Positions 1 through 7,894 of a DNA stretch of 49,028 bases are shown here, one piece after another. Made by a program: the position numbers and the translations under genes. The stretch spans positions 1 to 49,028 of the forward strand of contig JAJYXU010000015.1 of assembly GCA_021801605.1 (NCBI GenBank), in the 5' to 3' direction. Source of the DNA: Bacteroidota bacterium. GTDB lineage: Bacteria > Bacteroidota > Ignavibacteria > Ignavibacteriales > Melioribacteraceae. The notes under the pieces are model-generated. The model did no database searches, was not told the DNA's origin, and saw only the letters and a list, made by a program, of their open reading frames with translations. Within the stretch, counting starts at the first letter, position 1. Every line of letters starts with the position of its first letter.

Positions 1-222
1 GGATTTTCTTCTGGCAACAGTATTCTTATGCATTCTTCCTTTTGAAACTGTCTTATCAAGAAATGCAACTGTTTCCTTTAGTATGGTTTGAGCTTTAACC
101 GGATCTTTTTCATCCACCACTTTTTTAGTAAGTGTTTTTACTTTAGATAGAGCAATTTTATTTCTTTCGGCTCTTTTTTTGGTCGATCGTACTCTCTTTT
201 TTGCTGATTTGTGCTGCGCCAT
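1..222 (-). CDS. rpsT: 30S ribosomal protein S20, 3' end cut by the window edge
   Basis: S20 binds 16S rRNA early in small-subunit assembly. The reverse-strand translation starts MAQHKSAKKRVRSTKKRAER and continues through IALSKVKTL and a KGRMHKNTVARRKS stretch, the classic helical, Lys/Arg-rich S20 pattern with the KRxRxxxKR start and the RxHKNxxARRKS end. The 74 codons seen are nearly the full ~85-residue protein; the last residues and stop lie left of base 1. The gene diverges from queE, leaving about 140 bases for two promoters. No other protein family fits this composition and motif order. Confidence 0.93.
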   Translation of the reverse strand, partial: MAQHKSAKKRVRSTKKRAERNKIALSKVKTLTKKVVDEKDPVKAQTILKETVAFLDKTVSKGRMHKNTVARRKS

Positions 223-254
223 TAATAAAACCTTATTTTGTTAAAAAACGTGCG

Positions 255-262
255 TAAATATA
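255..262 (-). promoter_or_regulatory. Possible -7 element of the rpsT promoter
   Basis: On the minus strand the bases read TATATTTA, one mismatch from the Bacteroidota -7 consensus TAnnTTTG, with a TTTG about 20 bases upstream as a -33 candidate. It would give a leader of roughly 25 bases before the rpsT ATG. Inference from motif and spacing only. Confidence 0.35.
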
Positions 263-327
263 GCATACGAGGGATTACAAATCAAACCGAAGTATGATAT
301 TAACTTTATTCTCAAACTGGTTGTTGT

Positions 328-335
328 TATCTTTG
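328..335 (+). promoter_or_regulatory. Bacteroidota-type -7 element (TATCTTTG) for queE
   Basis: TATCTTTG is an exact match to the TAnnTTTG -7 box of Bacteroidota/Ignavibacteria primary sigma factors. A T-rich TTTA block lies near the -33 position. The start codon of queE is 31 bases downstream, a normal leader. The same octamer stands before the DUF4139 gene and before aconitase, which strengthens the call. Confidence 0.6.
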
Positions 336-365
336 CGCCACTTTTGAAGGGCTTTATTTCCAATT

Positions 366-1025
366 ATGATTAAGATTAACGAAATATATTACTCAATTCA
401 AGGTGAAAGCTCCAGATCGGGGCTTCCTACGGTCTTTGTAAGGTTGACCTATTGCAATCTTCGCTGCTCGTATTGCGATTCTGAATACGCTTTTAATGAC
501 GGCGCGGAGATGACAATTGATGAAATTGTGAATGAGGTGAAAAAATATAATTGCAACTTAGTTGAAATTACAGGCGGAGAGCCGTTATTTCAAAATGAAG
601 CTCTTGATCTGATGAAACAATTATGTGACGGTGGATTTGAAGTGATGCTCGAAACCGGGGGAAGTCTTCCAATAAAAGATATTGATAAACGCGTAATGAT
701 AATAATGGATTTGAAATGCCCTTCGAGCAATATGATGAAAAAAAATCTCTACGAAAATTTGAATTTTATTAAACCGACGGATGAAATTAAATTTGTCGTT
801 GGAAATCGTGATGATTATGAATGGTCGAAAGAAATTATTGGTAAATATAACTTGCTGGAAAAATGCACAATTTTGTTTTCTGTGATTTTTGGTCGGTTGG
901 AACCGGTAAAACTTGTTGAATGGATTTTGGAAGATAAAACATGGTCATCCGTTCCTCCGGGAAAAATTAGATATCAGTTGCAGATACATAAATATATTTG
1001 GGAACCAACAGCTAAAGGCGTTTAA
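366..1025 (+). CDS. queE: 7-carboxy-7-deazaguanine synthase (radical SAM)
   Basis: QueE converts 6-carboxy-tetrahydropterin to 7-carboxy-7-deazaguanine in the cytoplasm, the ring-contraction step towards queuosine. Seen in the 219 residues: an opening EIYYSIQGESSRSG typical of QueE substrate binding, a radical-SAM cluster motif C30-x3-C34-x2-C37, and the SAM-binding GGEP at 70-73. Length is normal for the family. The stop codon TAA overlaps the ATG of queD by one base, so the two are translationally coupled and together supply consecutive pathway steps. No GTP cyclohydrolase or queC/queF is seen in the window. Confidence 0.95.
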   Translation: MIKINEIYYSIQGESSRSGLPTVFVRLTYCNLRCSYCDSEYAFNDGAEMTIDEIVNEVKKYNCNLVEITGGEPLFQNEALDLMKQLCDGGFEVMLETGGSLPIKDIDKRVMIIMDLKCPSSNMMKKNLYENLNFIKPTDEIKFVVGNRDDYEWSKEIIGKYNLLEKCTILFSVIFGRLEPVKLVEWILEDKTWSSVPPGKIRYQLQIHKYIWEPTAKGV

Positions 1026-1438
1026 TGAAAATTGCAAAAGAATTTCATTGGGAAATGGGGCACCGTCTTCCTTTTCATTTAGGTAAATGTAAAAACTTGC
1101 ACGGGCATTCTTATAAATGTATGGTTGAACTGACCGGGGACACGGATTCTAACGGAATGGTTGTAGATTATTTTGACGTGAAGAAAATAATCGGTCCTAT
1201 AATAGAAGAACTTGATCATTCATTTATGGTTTCTAAGAATGATAAAGAAGTAATTGAAGCACTCGACAAATTAAACTCGCAAAAAGTTATTGTTGATTTC
1301 GAATCCACTGCGGAAAATATTTGTCTCTATCTGCTAGAAAAAATCAAATTGTCTAATCTTCCCAAGAATATTCATTCAATAAAAGTGCGTGTTTTTGAAA
1401 CAGAGAATAGTTATGCAGAAGAGGAAACAAGAATATAA
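1025..1438 (+). CDS. queD: 6-carboxy-5,6,7,8-tetrahydropterin synthase
   Basis: QueD makes 6-carboxy-tetrahydropterin from dihydroneopterin triphosphate, the substrate of QueE encoded just upstream. The 137-residue protein shows the PTPS fold signature: zinc ligands H13, H26 and H28 (the latter two in NLHGHSY), the catalytic Cys22 just before, LDHSFM around residue 63, and the pterin-anchoring Glu in VRVFETE near the C-terminus. Length matches the bacterial QueD family (about 120-140). It overlaps queE by one base at its start and a small ORF by 26 bases at its end. Confidence 0.94.
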   Translation: MKIAKEFHWEMGHRLPFHLGKCKNLHGHSYKCMVELTGDTDSNGMVVDYFDVKKIIGPIIEELDHSFMVSKNDKEVIEALDKLNSQKVIVDFESTAENICLYLLEKIKLSNLPKNIHSIKVRVFETENSYAEEETRI

Positions 1439-1616
1439 CTTCGATTACCGCAAATCAAAACCGAATCGGTTTGCAAAAACAGAAAAACAAGTTGTGGTTC
1501 AAATTGACGAAGATGTTGCAAAGGTTTTTTCTTCTTCTAAAGATGTCAACAATGCGCTCCGCACACTTATCCGTATTTATCCTAAAAGAAGAAAAACCCC
1601 CAAAATCAACTCTTAA
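1413..1616 (+). CDS. Small basic protein, possible ribbon-helix-helix (BrnA-like) fold
   Basis: I do not recognise a named family. From the ATG at 1413 it encodes 67 residues, MQKRKQEYNFDYRKSKPNRF followed by KQVVVQIDEDVAKVF and a helix. An acidic-aromatic-basic start followed by a beta strand VVVQIDEDVAKVF resembles BrnA/CopG-type antitoxins (FDYS..KRNPYA..LDEDV), but no toxin gene is adjacent. It begins inside the last 26 bases of queD, so it is probably the third gene of that operon, and its end overlaps the end of the convergent sirtuin gene by 11 bases. The 1389 start gives an N-terminal extension entirely inside queD and is less likely. Confidence 0.6.
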   Translation: MQKRKQEYNFDYRKSKPNRFAKTEKQVVVQIDEDVAKVFSSSKDVNNALRTLIRIYPKRRKTPKINS

Positions 1617-2358
1617 ATTTCTTTACTTCTTCTAAAATTTTCGGTAAAATTTCTCCCGCTTTACCAAACAATGAATAATCAGCGTAGCTCGATAATTCGG
1701 TCGGTTCGATATTTACTTCTACAAGATAGGAATCGCCCCGCTTCGCACTCATTGGTATATAAGCCGCAGGATAAACAACCGCGGATGTTCCAACGACAAA
1801 ACAGATATCGCTCCATTCAGCAGCTTTTTCGCCTTCGCTGAATTCATCCTGAGGAAGCATTTCTCCAAACCAAACTACATCCGGACGAACCAGCCCTCCG
1901 CACTTAGAACATTTTGGTACCGTATTGGATAATTCAATTTCGAGAGAATTATAAAATGTGTGGCAGTTGATGCAGAAATTTCTTTCGATATTGCCGTGAA
2001 GTTCAAAAATTTTTTTAGAGCCGGCGCTGCGGTGCAGGTTATCAATATTTTGTGTTACGACCGATACATCAAAAAATTTTTCAAATTCAGCAATGGCAGT
2101 ATGTCCTGCATTCGGTTGAGCTTTATTAACTATATCCCTTCTGTGCTGATACCATTCCCAAACTAAATCCGGGTTACGCATAAAGGCATCGAAGCTGGCA
2201 AGCTCTTCCGGTTTCATTTTATTCCAGATTCCATCTTTACCGCGGAATGTTGAGATTCCGCTTTCTGCAGAGATTCCCGCACCGGTAAAGAATACAATTT
2301 TTTTTGCGGATTGTAATTTTTGTAGAAACTCTTTCTTGAATTCCATTATGATTTGCAT
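1606..2358 (-). CDS. cobB: NAD-dependent protein deacylase, sirtuin (class III-like)
   Basis: Sirtuins remove acyl groups from lysines using NAD. The 250-residue sequence has GAGIS at 26-30, FRG at 38-40, TQNID at 102-106, catalytic H121 (ELHGN), and a zinc site C129/C132/C150/C153. The helix WEWYQHRRDIV contains Y70-x2-R73, the pair that in SIRT5 and CobB binds negatively charged acyl groups, so desuccinylase/demalonylase activity is inferred. M5 is an alternative start, giving the tighter MEFKKEF beginning. The gene converges on the queD operon; a 110-bp palindromic repeat separates it from the upstream TPR gene. Confidence 0.92.
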   Translation of the reverse strand: MQIIMEFKKEFLQKLQSAKKIVFFTGAGISAESGISTFRGKDGIWNKMKPEELASFDAFMRNPDLVWEWYQHRRDIVNKAQPNAGHTAIAEFEKFFDVSVVTQNIDNLHRSAGSKKIFELHGNIERNFCINCHTFYNSLEIELSNTVPKCSKCGGLVRPDVVWFGEMLPQDEFSEGEKAAEWSDICFVVGTSAVVYPAAYIPMSAKRGDSYLVEVNIEPTELSSYADYSLFGKAGEILPKILEEVKKFKS

Positions 2359-2363
2359 GTAGA

Positions 2364-2385
2364 GCAGATTTTTAATCTGTTCAGA
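2364..2385. repeat. Short CAGATT/AATCTG hairpin
   Basis: CAGATTTTTAATCTG is a six-base stem with a three-base loop directly upstream of the sirtuin start. The same AGATT/AATCTG vocabulary recurs inside the longer palindromic repeats of this window, so this may be a short relative of them. It has no T-run and is not an obvious terminator. Confidence 0.4.
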
Positions 2386-2399
2386 TAGTCAGAAAGAAA

Positions 2400-2509
2400 A
2401 GAGGTTGTCTCATAAGTAATTATTCAAATAAAAAATCTGCGAAAATCTGTTTAATCTGTGTTTATCAGCGGTCTATTATTTAAAAAATTTTACTTATGAG
2501 ACAACCTCT
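2400..2509. repeat. 110-bp palindromic element, copy 1 (20-bp perfect terminal inverted repeats)
   Basis: The left end AGAGGTTGTCTCATAAGTAA (2400-2419) is the exact reverse complement of the right end (2490-2509). The interior carries AATCTGCGAAAATCTG and TTATCAGCGG, the vocabulary of other repeats in this window. A second copy at 45253-45362 differs by one base (A to G after ATAAA). There is no ORF inside and no clear target-site duplication. It lies 12 bases from the TPR gene's stop codon. It resembles a MITE or REP-type element and would fold into a long hairpin in RNA. Confidence 0.9.
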
Positions 2510-2521
2510 ACGAAATAAAAA

Positions 2522-3307
2522 TTATTCGTCTTTAATATCATTTAAAAGTTTTTTTGCTTCAGCTAAACGTTTCTCATCATCTTGATGCTGAAACTGACAC
2601 GTAAGAGCTTTGTTTAACATTTCGCGTGCGGTTTTGTAATCATCTTCGCGAATAAGTGAGAGTGCATAATCAACATAGAACATCATATAGCCCGGATAAA
2701 TCTCAATAGCTTTCTTATATTCCGTTAAAGCTATTTCGTTATCTGCCCAGCCCAATCCAAGAATAGAACGTGCTGGTTTCCATTTTTCGCTCGTCCTTGC
2801 ATGTGTTCTTGCTAAAACGTAATGGGCTACACCTTGAATAAAATTTCCACCGTTGCCGAGCTGAATTGCTTTTTCTACATCTGTTCTAACACTATTTACA
2901 ACTCCAGCAACCGAAAAGACTCCTTTAAACAAAGCGATCTTTCCATTGGCAATAGCACGGCGCAAAAATCCTGCCGATAGTTCAGGTTTTAATTTAACTG
3001 ATTTATCTGCATAATCAAGTGCCTTTTGAAAAACAGCAAGCTGTGCGGTTTCTTGTTCGCTTGTGCTGGCAGGCATCCGGTCTGCAATATCAACGTAAGT
3101 GCGTGATAAATGCCAGAGCACTTCATAATTATTAGGTTCTATTTTTTCAGCTTTCTTAAAAGCATCAAGAGCTTTTTCATTATTGAATTCTTTGTAATAT
3201 TTCTCCCCTTCATCCATTAGAGCATCTAGTGATTGGGCATTTATTCTCCCAAAAGATGTTAAAACAAAGATGACAAGTAAAATGAAAGATCTGTTTGTTC
3301 TTTCCAT
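2522..3307 (-). CDS. Secreted tetratricopeptide-repeat protein
   Basis: Function unknown beyond TPR-mediated protein binding. From the ATG at 3307 (preceded by AAGGA) it encodes 261 residues: a signal peptide (RSFILLVIFVLTSFGRINAQ), then TPR units beginning DALMDEGEKYYKEFNNEKAL, and further helical pairs including ALDYADKSVKLKPELSAGF and ALTEYKKAIEIYPGYMMFYV. Export to the periplasm is inferred from the signal peptide. A longer in-frame extension to 3538 exists but it runs antiparallel to nothing and overlaps the upstream HD gene in another frame, and it would bury the signal peptide, so I reject it. Followed by the 110-bp repeat. Confidence 0.85.
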   Translation of the reverse strand: MERTNRSFILLVIFVLTSFGRINAQSLDALMDEGEKYYKEFNNEKALDAFKKAEKIEPNNYEVLWHLSRTYVDIADRMPASTSEQETAQLAVFQKALDYADKSVKLKPELSAGFLRRAIANGKIALFKGVFSVAGVVNSVRTDVEKAIQLGNGGNFIQGVAHYVLARTHARTSEKWKPARSILGLGWADNEIALTEYKKAIEIYPGYMMFYVDYALSLIREDDYKTAREMLNKALTCQFQHQDDEKRLAEAKKLLNDIKDE

Positions 3308-3344
3308 AATGCATTCCTTAATTAGTTTGATGATAGATTTACCC

Positions 3345-4316
3345 TTAATCTGTTTTGTCTGAGTTATTATCTGGAATGAATAAAGAAGTCTCTGCAAGCG
3401 GAAGAAATCTTGTCCACCTGCCTCCTTTATTCTTATCTGCCTCGATTGCATACTTATACGCATTTGTCTTTGCGCTAAGTTCATCTGCCTGATAAAGTGC
3501 GATTGCTTCCAAAGTTTTCGGTTCAACAGGAGATGCAAATTCCAACTTGCCTTGATGACTTAGAACTAAATGTATCAAATGAGTTTTTAATTCTTCCGGA
3601 AAGTTTGGTATTGATGAGGCAGTTTTATCAACTGTAATTGCACCAATCATTATATGCCCGATCAACTTTCCTTTATCTGAATAATCGAAAACAGAATCGT
3701 AAGTAAGCTCTTCTGTTTTGCCAAAATCATGAAGCAGAGCGCCGGAGATTAATAGATCATGGTTAAGATCGGAGTGAATTGAACACATCAGCTTGCAGAT
3801 GCGAACTATCTCGAGAGTATGTTCCAGTAAACCATGAATATAAGCATGATGCCATCCTTTACCAGCCGGTGTACGCGCATATTTATCAAGATTTTCTCCG
3901 GAGAGAATTATTCTTAATAGTTTATTCAAATATTGGTTATTAACAGATTCAATAACTTGATTCAGTTCATCTATCATTTCATTAAGCGGGCGTTTGGATC
4001 TTGGCAAAAAATCTTCCGGTTTAACATTATCACTTTCCTGCGCCGGGCGAATTTTATCAATCTTAATTTGCGGTGCGCCGTTAAAATCTTCTATCAGTCC
4101 TGCAACTTTTACAACAGTACCTTCTTTTAATTTTTTCGCGTACTCTTCCGCATTGTCCCAAACTTTAGAAGGAAGAGCAGTTGATTTGTCGCGCAATTCC
4201 AGATTGAGAAATAACTTTCCGTTTTTAGAGGTTTTAACTTCACATTTGCTAACGATAAGAAAAATTAGAAGTTCGTCGCCAATAGAAAATTCATTAAGTG
4301 CTTTTTGATCTAACAT
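3345..4316 (-). CDS. YhaM-like 3'-5' exoribonuclease (OB fold plus HD domain)
   Basis: YhaM/Cbf1 proteins combine an N-terminal OB fold with an HD phosphohydrolase domain and trim RNA and DNA from the 3' end. In these 323 residues the OB fold covers about 10-95 (VSKCEVKTSKNGKLFLNLEL, VKVAGLIEDFNG), and the HD domain about 155-300, with H161 and H166 in GWHHAYIHGLLEHT and the HD pair at 196-197 in LLHDFGK. Length and domain order match YhaM (about 310-320). It sits upstream of the TPR gene on the same strand with a 37-base gap. The exact substrate is inferred from the family. Confidence 0.85.
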   Translation of the reverse strand: MLDQKALNEFSIGDELLIFLIVSKCEVKTSKNGKLFLNLELRDKSTALPSKVWDNAEEYAKKLKEGTVVKVAGLIEDFNGAPQIKIDKIRPAQESDNVKPEDFLPRSKRPLNEMIDELNQVIESVNNQYLNKLLRIILSGENLDKYARTPAGKGWHHAYIHGLLEHTLEIVRICKLMCSIHSDLNHDLLISGALLHDFGKTEELTYDSVFDYSDKGKLIGHIMIGAITVDKTASSIPNFPEELKTHLIHLVLSHQGKLEFASPVEPKTLEAIALYQADELSAKTNAYKYAIEADKNKGGRWTRFLPLAETSLFIPDNNSDKTD

Positions 4317-4380
4317 ATTAAAGGTGTGTCCTTAGTTCTATTTCAATTTACTAAAAAATATCTGGAAGGAGAAAACTACT

Positions 4381-4902
4381 TTAAGGAAATTTGAGAACGC
4401 TTTCCTTTGGGAGCCGAACCTTAACTGAACATCTTAACAGGTCAATTGAAACTGAAAGCCATTTGTCCTCTTGAGCGCCCGTTACAACTCCAATTACATC
4501 TTTGAATGGACCATCAACTATTTTTACTTTTGTGCCCACTTCAATTTTATTGGTAACAAATACTTCCGGAGATTCAATCAGCATTTTTTTAATATTCTCA
4601 ATCTGCCAATCGGGAATAACGGATGGCTTACCGTTAAAAGAAACTGTTTTCACAATTGCTTTTTGAAAAACAGCCAGCATCCTCTCTTTTTCAGCAACGT
4701 GAATAAAAATATAACTGCGGAAGAGCGGCTCGATAATTTTTTTCTTCCGATCACTCCATTTTTTCATCGCTGTAAAAGTAGGAAGGTAATACTCGATTGA
4801 AACACTTTCCAACTGAATTGCCGCTTTGAATTCTTGACGGGGTTTTGTATAAAGTGCGAGCCAATGTTTTACAGCAATGTCATTCACAGCAGCCATTTTC
4901 AC
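4381..4902 (-). CDS. UpxY-type NusG paralogue, transcription antiterminator
   Basis: NusG/RfaH-like proteins bind RNA polymerase and suppress pausing; UpxY members act on surface-polysaccharide operons in Bacteroidota. The 173 residues begin after a short leader with HWLALYTKPRQEFKAA, the NGN-domain hallmark, followed by IIEPLFRSYIFIHV, and end with a KOW motif, VGTKVKIVDGPFKDVIGVV. It is too short and divergent to be housekeeping NusG. No polysaccharide gene is adjacent; the nearest such operon lies about 7 kb away at 11-19 kb, so its target here is not evident. MKMAAVND and AAVND-less starts are both possible. Confidence 0.85.
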   Translation of the reverse strand: MKMAAVNDIAVKHWLALYTKPRQEFKAAIQLESVSIEYYLPTFTAMKKWSDRKKKIIEPLFRSYIFIHVAEKERMLAVFQKAIVKTVSFNGKPSVIPDWQIENIKKMLIESPEVFVTNKIEVGTKVKIVDGPFKDVIGVVTGAQEDKWLSVSIDLLRCSVKVRLPKESVLKFP

Positions 4903-4936
4903 CTGTTTTTTCAGAATGGGAGGATTGTGATTGTTG

Positions 4937-6427
4937 TTAAAAAAGACATTCTTTAATCTGGCTTACCAACAAATCATGTTCTACCGGTTTAGAAATTATT
5001 CTGTCAACACCAAGGCGTAAATATTTTTTGGAGATTTCATCGTTAAGTTTAGCAGAGACAACAATAATTGGTACCGTTCTATTCGCCTCTTTTTTCTGAA
5101 TAGCTTCAACCAATTGAATCCCGTTCATCAGCGGCATATCATGGTCGGTAATTATTATTGTAGGAAGCAGATCCCGGTACATTCCAATTGCCTCGTAACC
5201 GTTGTCTGCAAATTTCACTTCAAAATTAGGAAGCGCCTGCTCTATTATTTTTTTGTAGAGAGTTCTAATTCCCTTGTCATCTTCAACTAATAAAACAAGG
5301 TTTTTAGCTTCGGGAATGGTGCAATGAAACTCGCTTCCTTCTCCAACTTGAGAATAGAACCAAACCTGCCCGCCGTGTTTTTCAATAATTTCTTTGACTA
5401 ATGTTAGTCCAAGTCCGCTCCCTTTTTCTCCATTGGTTCCAACGAGAGAAAACTTTTGATCTATCTTGAAAAGTTTTGACTGATTCTCTTCGGAAATTCC
5501 AAGTCCTTCATCGCGAACAACAATTTCAATCATACCTTCCTTAAATCTGCTTGCCGAAAGATGGACTTCTTTTCCTTCCGGAGTAAACTTGATTGCATTT
5601 GTAGTTAAATTAACAATAGCTTGACTTATCAATCGTTCGTCTGCATTTATATGAAGATCGGATGGGATTTCAATTTTAACATCAATGTTTTTTCTAACTG
5701 CATCGCCGGTGAGTGGGGTAATTGCGGTTGAAACAACAGCTTTAACATTTAGACGAACCGGTTCCACCTTTATTCTGCCTGTCTGTAATCGCGACCAGTC
5801 TAGAAGGCAATTAATCAGGTTAAGTTGCGATTTCGATGCATCATAAATATACCGGATATATTCATTCCGCTCATCTTCGGAAACATCTTGTTCGTTTAGA
5901 AGAATTTCTGAAAATCCGAGAAGAGTCGTGAAAGGTGCACGCAGATCATGCGACACAATAGAAATAAATTTATCTTTCGATATATTCAATTCCTTAAGAG
6001 AGTCGCAAGATCTCCGAAGTTCTGTTTCGTTGAGTTTAATTTCGGAGATGTTTAGAACTGTGCTTTTTTTTTGAATAATATCTATTCCGGTTTCTGCGCG
6101 TACCACACTTAAAAATTCCTTTACCCAGACTTGATTACCGGATTTGGAATTAATTCTGTAAGTGAGTTCGATTGAATTTTTATCGGGATCGTTTTCAAAT
6201 TCGATCAGACTATTTTTAACGGCACTTAAATCTTCTTCAAAAATAATCGAGTAGTAGTTTTCCGGCAAACTATTTATCTCGGCAGGGGTATAACCGGTAA
6301 TTTGTTCAACAGAATCTGATACAAAATTTTTTGAGGAACCGTTTAAATATTTTATCGAAAAGAAAATATTACTAAATCTGCTGTTAAATTCTTTTAAGAC
6401 TTCAAAATTGATTTTATCTTTTTCCAT
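4937..6427 (-). CDS. Hybrid sensor histidine kinase (PAS-HisKA-HATPase-REC)
   Basis: A cytoplasmic two-component kinase with no membrane segment. Domains in the 496 residues: PAS about 15-130 (SVEQITGYTPAEINSLPENY), HisKA with phospho-acceptor H160 in FISIVSHDLRAPF, HATPase_c with N box NLTTNAIKFTPEG (273-285), G1 VRDEGLGI and G2 GSGLGLTLVKEI, then a C-terminal receiver from about 377 (LVLLVEDDKG) with phospho-acceptor D428 in IITDHDMPLMNG and the conserved K in IISKPVE. No DNA-binding output domain follows, so it must signal to another protein, perhaps through phosphorelay. It is adjacent to, but 89 bases from, the NtrC-type pair. Confidence 0.9.
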   Translation of the reverse strand: MEKDKINFEVLKEFNSRFSNIFFSIKYLNGSSKNFVSDSVEQITGYTPAEINSLPENYYSIIFEEDLSAVKNSLIEFENDPDKNSIELTYRINSKSGNQVWVKEFLSVVRAETGIDIIQKKSTVLNISEIKLNETELRRSCDSLKELNISKDKFISIVSHDLRAPFTTLLGFSEILLNEQDVSEDERNEYIRYIYDASKSQLNLINCLLDWSRLQTGRIKVEPVRLNVKAVVSTAITPLTGDAVRKNIDVKIEIPSDLHINADERLISQAIVNLTTNAIKFTPEGKEVHLSASRFKEGMIEIVVRDEGLGISEENQSKLFKIDQKFSLVGTNGEKGSGLGLTLVKEIIEKHGGQVWFYSQVGEGSEFHCTIPEAKNLVLLVEDDKGIRTLYKKIIEQALPNFEVKFADNGYEAIGMYRDLLPTIIITDHDMPLMNGIQLVEAIQKKEANRTVPIIVVSAKLNDEISKKYLRLGVDRIISKPVEHDLLVSQIKECLF

Positions 6428-6516
6428 ACCCTTCGATACACAATGAGAACTAAAACTAATATAATAAAATTAATTCTAATCTTGCATTGTTTCTAAATCC
6501 CGGCAAAGAATAAACT

Positions 6517-7884
6517 TTAGTCTTCGTTGATGGATTTTGTTGGAATTCCAAGTTCATCCATTTTTCTATAAAGAGAGGAAAGACCAATATCTAAAGCTTT
6601 GGCGGCTTCTTCTTTGTTATAATTATATTTTTTGATTGTCTTTAATATATGTTCTTTTTCAAAATCTTTAATAGCATCTTTCAATATATCGGGAAAACTT
6701 TCTTGAATGTTTTTTCCACGAAAATGTTCTGCAAGATTGTCAATGGTTATGTAATCTTTTGAAGCAAAAATCATTGCGCGCTCAATAACATTTTCTAACT
6801 CGCGCACACCGCCGCGCCAATCGTGGGCTAAAAGTATTTTCATTGTTTCGTTATCAACACCAATGATTTTTTTCCCCATCTCTTTAGAAAATTTATCTAT
6901 AAAGTAGTTGACAAGAAGCGGAATGTCTTCAGAACGCTCGTTTAATGTAGGCAGTTTTATTTCGATAACATTGAGCCGATAATAAAGGTCTTCACGAAAT
7001 TCATTTGTCTTCGTTTTTTCGTAAAGGTCTTGATTCGATGCTGCGATAATTCTTACATCGGTGCTGACGGCTTTAATACCGCCAACAGGAATAAATTCCC
7101 GGTCTTCAATTGCCCGTAAAAGTTTTACTTGAAGATTTATCGGCAGTTCGCCAATTTCATCGAGAAAAAGTGTTCCGCCATCTGCTACTTTAAAAAGTCC
7201 GACCTTATCATCAGAGGCGCCTGTAAAGGATCCTTTTTTATGTCCAAACAATTCGCTCTCAATTAAATTTTCCGAAATTGCGCCGCAATTAATGGGGAGA
7301 AAAATTTTGTCTTTACGGAGACTGTTGTAGTGAATTGCTTTTGCGACAAGTTCTTTACCCGTTCCACTTTTTCCCAAAATCAAAACATTACTGTTTGTAG
7401 GCGACACCTGAGAAATAACATCAAAAACCTTTTTCATCGGTTCACTTTTGCCAATTAGATTGGTATATCCTGAATCGGAAGAAATTCTCTGGCGCAATGA
7501 TTTATTCTCTGCGGCAAGCTTTTTATACTCAATCAATCTTCTTACTCTGATGATAACATCTTCAAACTCAACCGGTTTGATCAAATAATCAAATGCGCCA
7601 TTACGAAGCGCATCAATTGCTGTTTTCACCGATGCATAAGCTGTCATTATAATAAAAAATGTTTCCGGTGAAATTTTTGTAGCAGATTCTAAAAGCTGCA
7701 TACCGTCAAGTTTCGGCATTTTTATGTCGGAGATAACAACGTCGTAATTATTGTCCTTAATTTTGAGAAGTGCTTCCTCGCCATCAGCCGCTGAATCGGT
7801 TGCAAATCCTTCCTCCGCCAAAACCATTTTAAGAGAATCCCGGATTGATTTTTCATCATCAACAATCAAAATTTTTGCTGGCAT
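6517..7884 (-). CDS. NtrC-family sigma-54-dependent response regulator
   Basis: A DNA-binding enhancer protein that activates sigma-54 RNA polymerase. In 455 residues: receiver domain with D53 in VISDIKMPKLDG and K in LIKPVEF; AAA+ domain with Walker A GKSGTGKE (171-178), the sigma-54 contact loop as GSFTGA (218-223, Ser in place of the usual Ala), Walker B LFLDEIGE (239-246); and a Fis-type helix-turn-helix at the C-terminus (NKEEAAKALDIGLSSLYRKM). It starts only 10 bases after the stop of the kinase gene upstream (7895-9394), its probable partner. Its regulon cannot be told from the window. Confidence 0.94.
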   Translation of the reverse strand: MPAKILIVDDEKSIRDSLKMVLAEEGFATDSAADGEEALLKIKDNNYDVVISDIKMPKLDGMQLLESATKISPETFFIIMTAYASVKTAIDALRNGAFDYLIKPVEFEDVIIRVRRLIEYKKLAAENKSLRQRISSDSGYTNLIGKSEPMKKVFDVISQVSPTNSNVLILGKSGTGKELVAKAIHYNSLRKDKIFLPINCGAISENLIESELFGHKKGSFTGASDDKVGLFKVADGGTLFLDEIGELPINLQVKLLRAIEDREFIPVGGIKAVSTDVRIIAASNQDLYEKTKTNEFREDLYYRLNVIEIKLPTLNERSEDIPLLVNYFIDKFSKEMGKKIIGVDNETMKILLAHDWRGGVRELENVIERAMIFASKDYITIDNLAEHFRGKNIQESFPDILKDAIKDFEKEHILKTIKKYNYNKEEAAKALDIGLSSLYRKMDELGIPTKSINED

Positions 7885-7894
7885 TATTTCTCCG

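Noticed and set aside
223-365. preQ1 riboswitch before queE
   Set aside because: The leader after the promoter box is only about 20-30 bases and shows no H-type pseudoknot sequence.
3308-3538. Long N-terminal extension of the TPR protein
   Set aside because: It overlaps the HD nuclease gene in another frame, is rich in Gln/Arg like a shadow frame, and would bury a clear signal peptide that follows ATG 3307.
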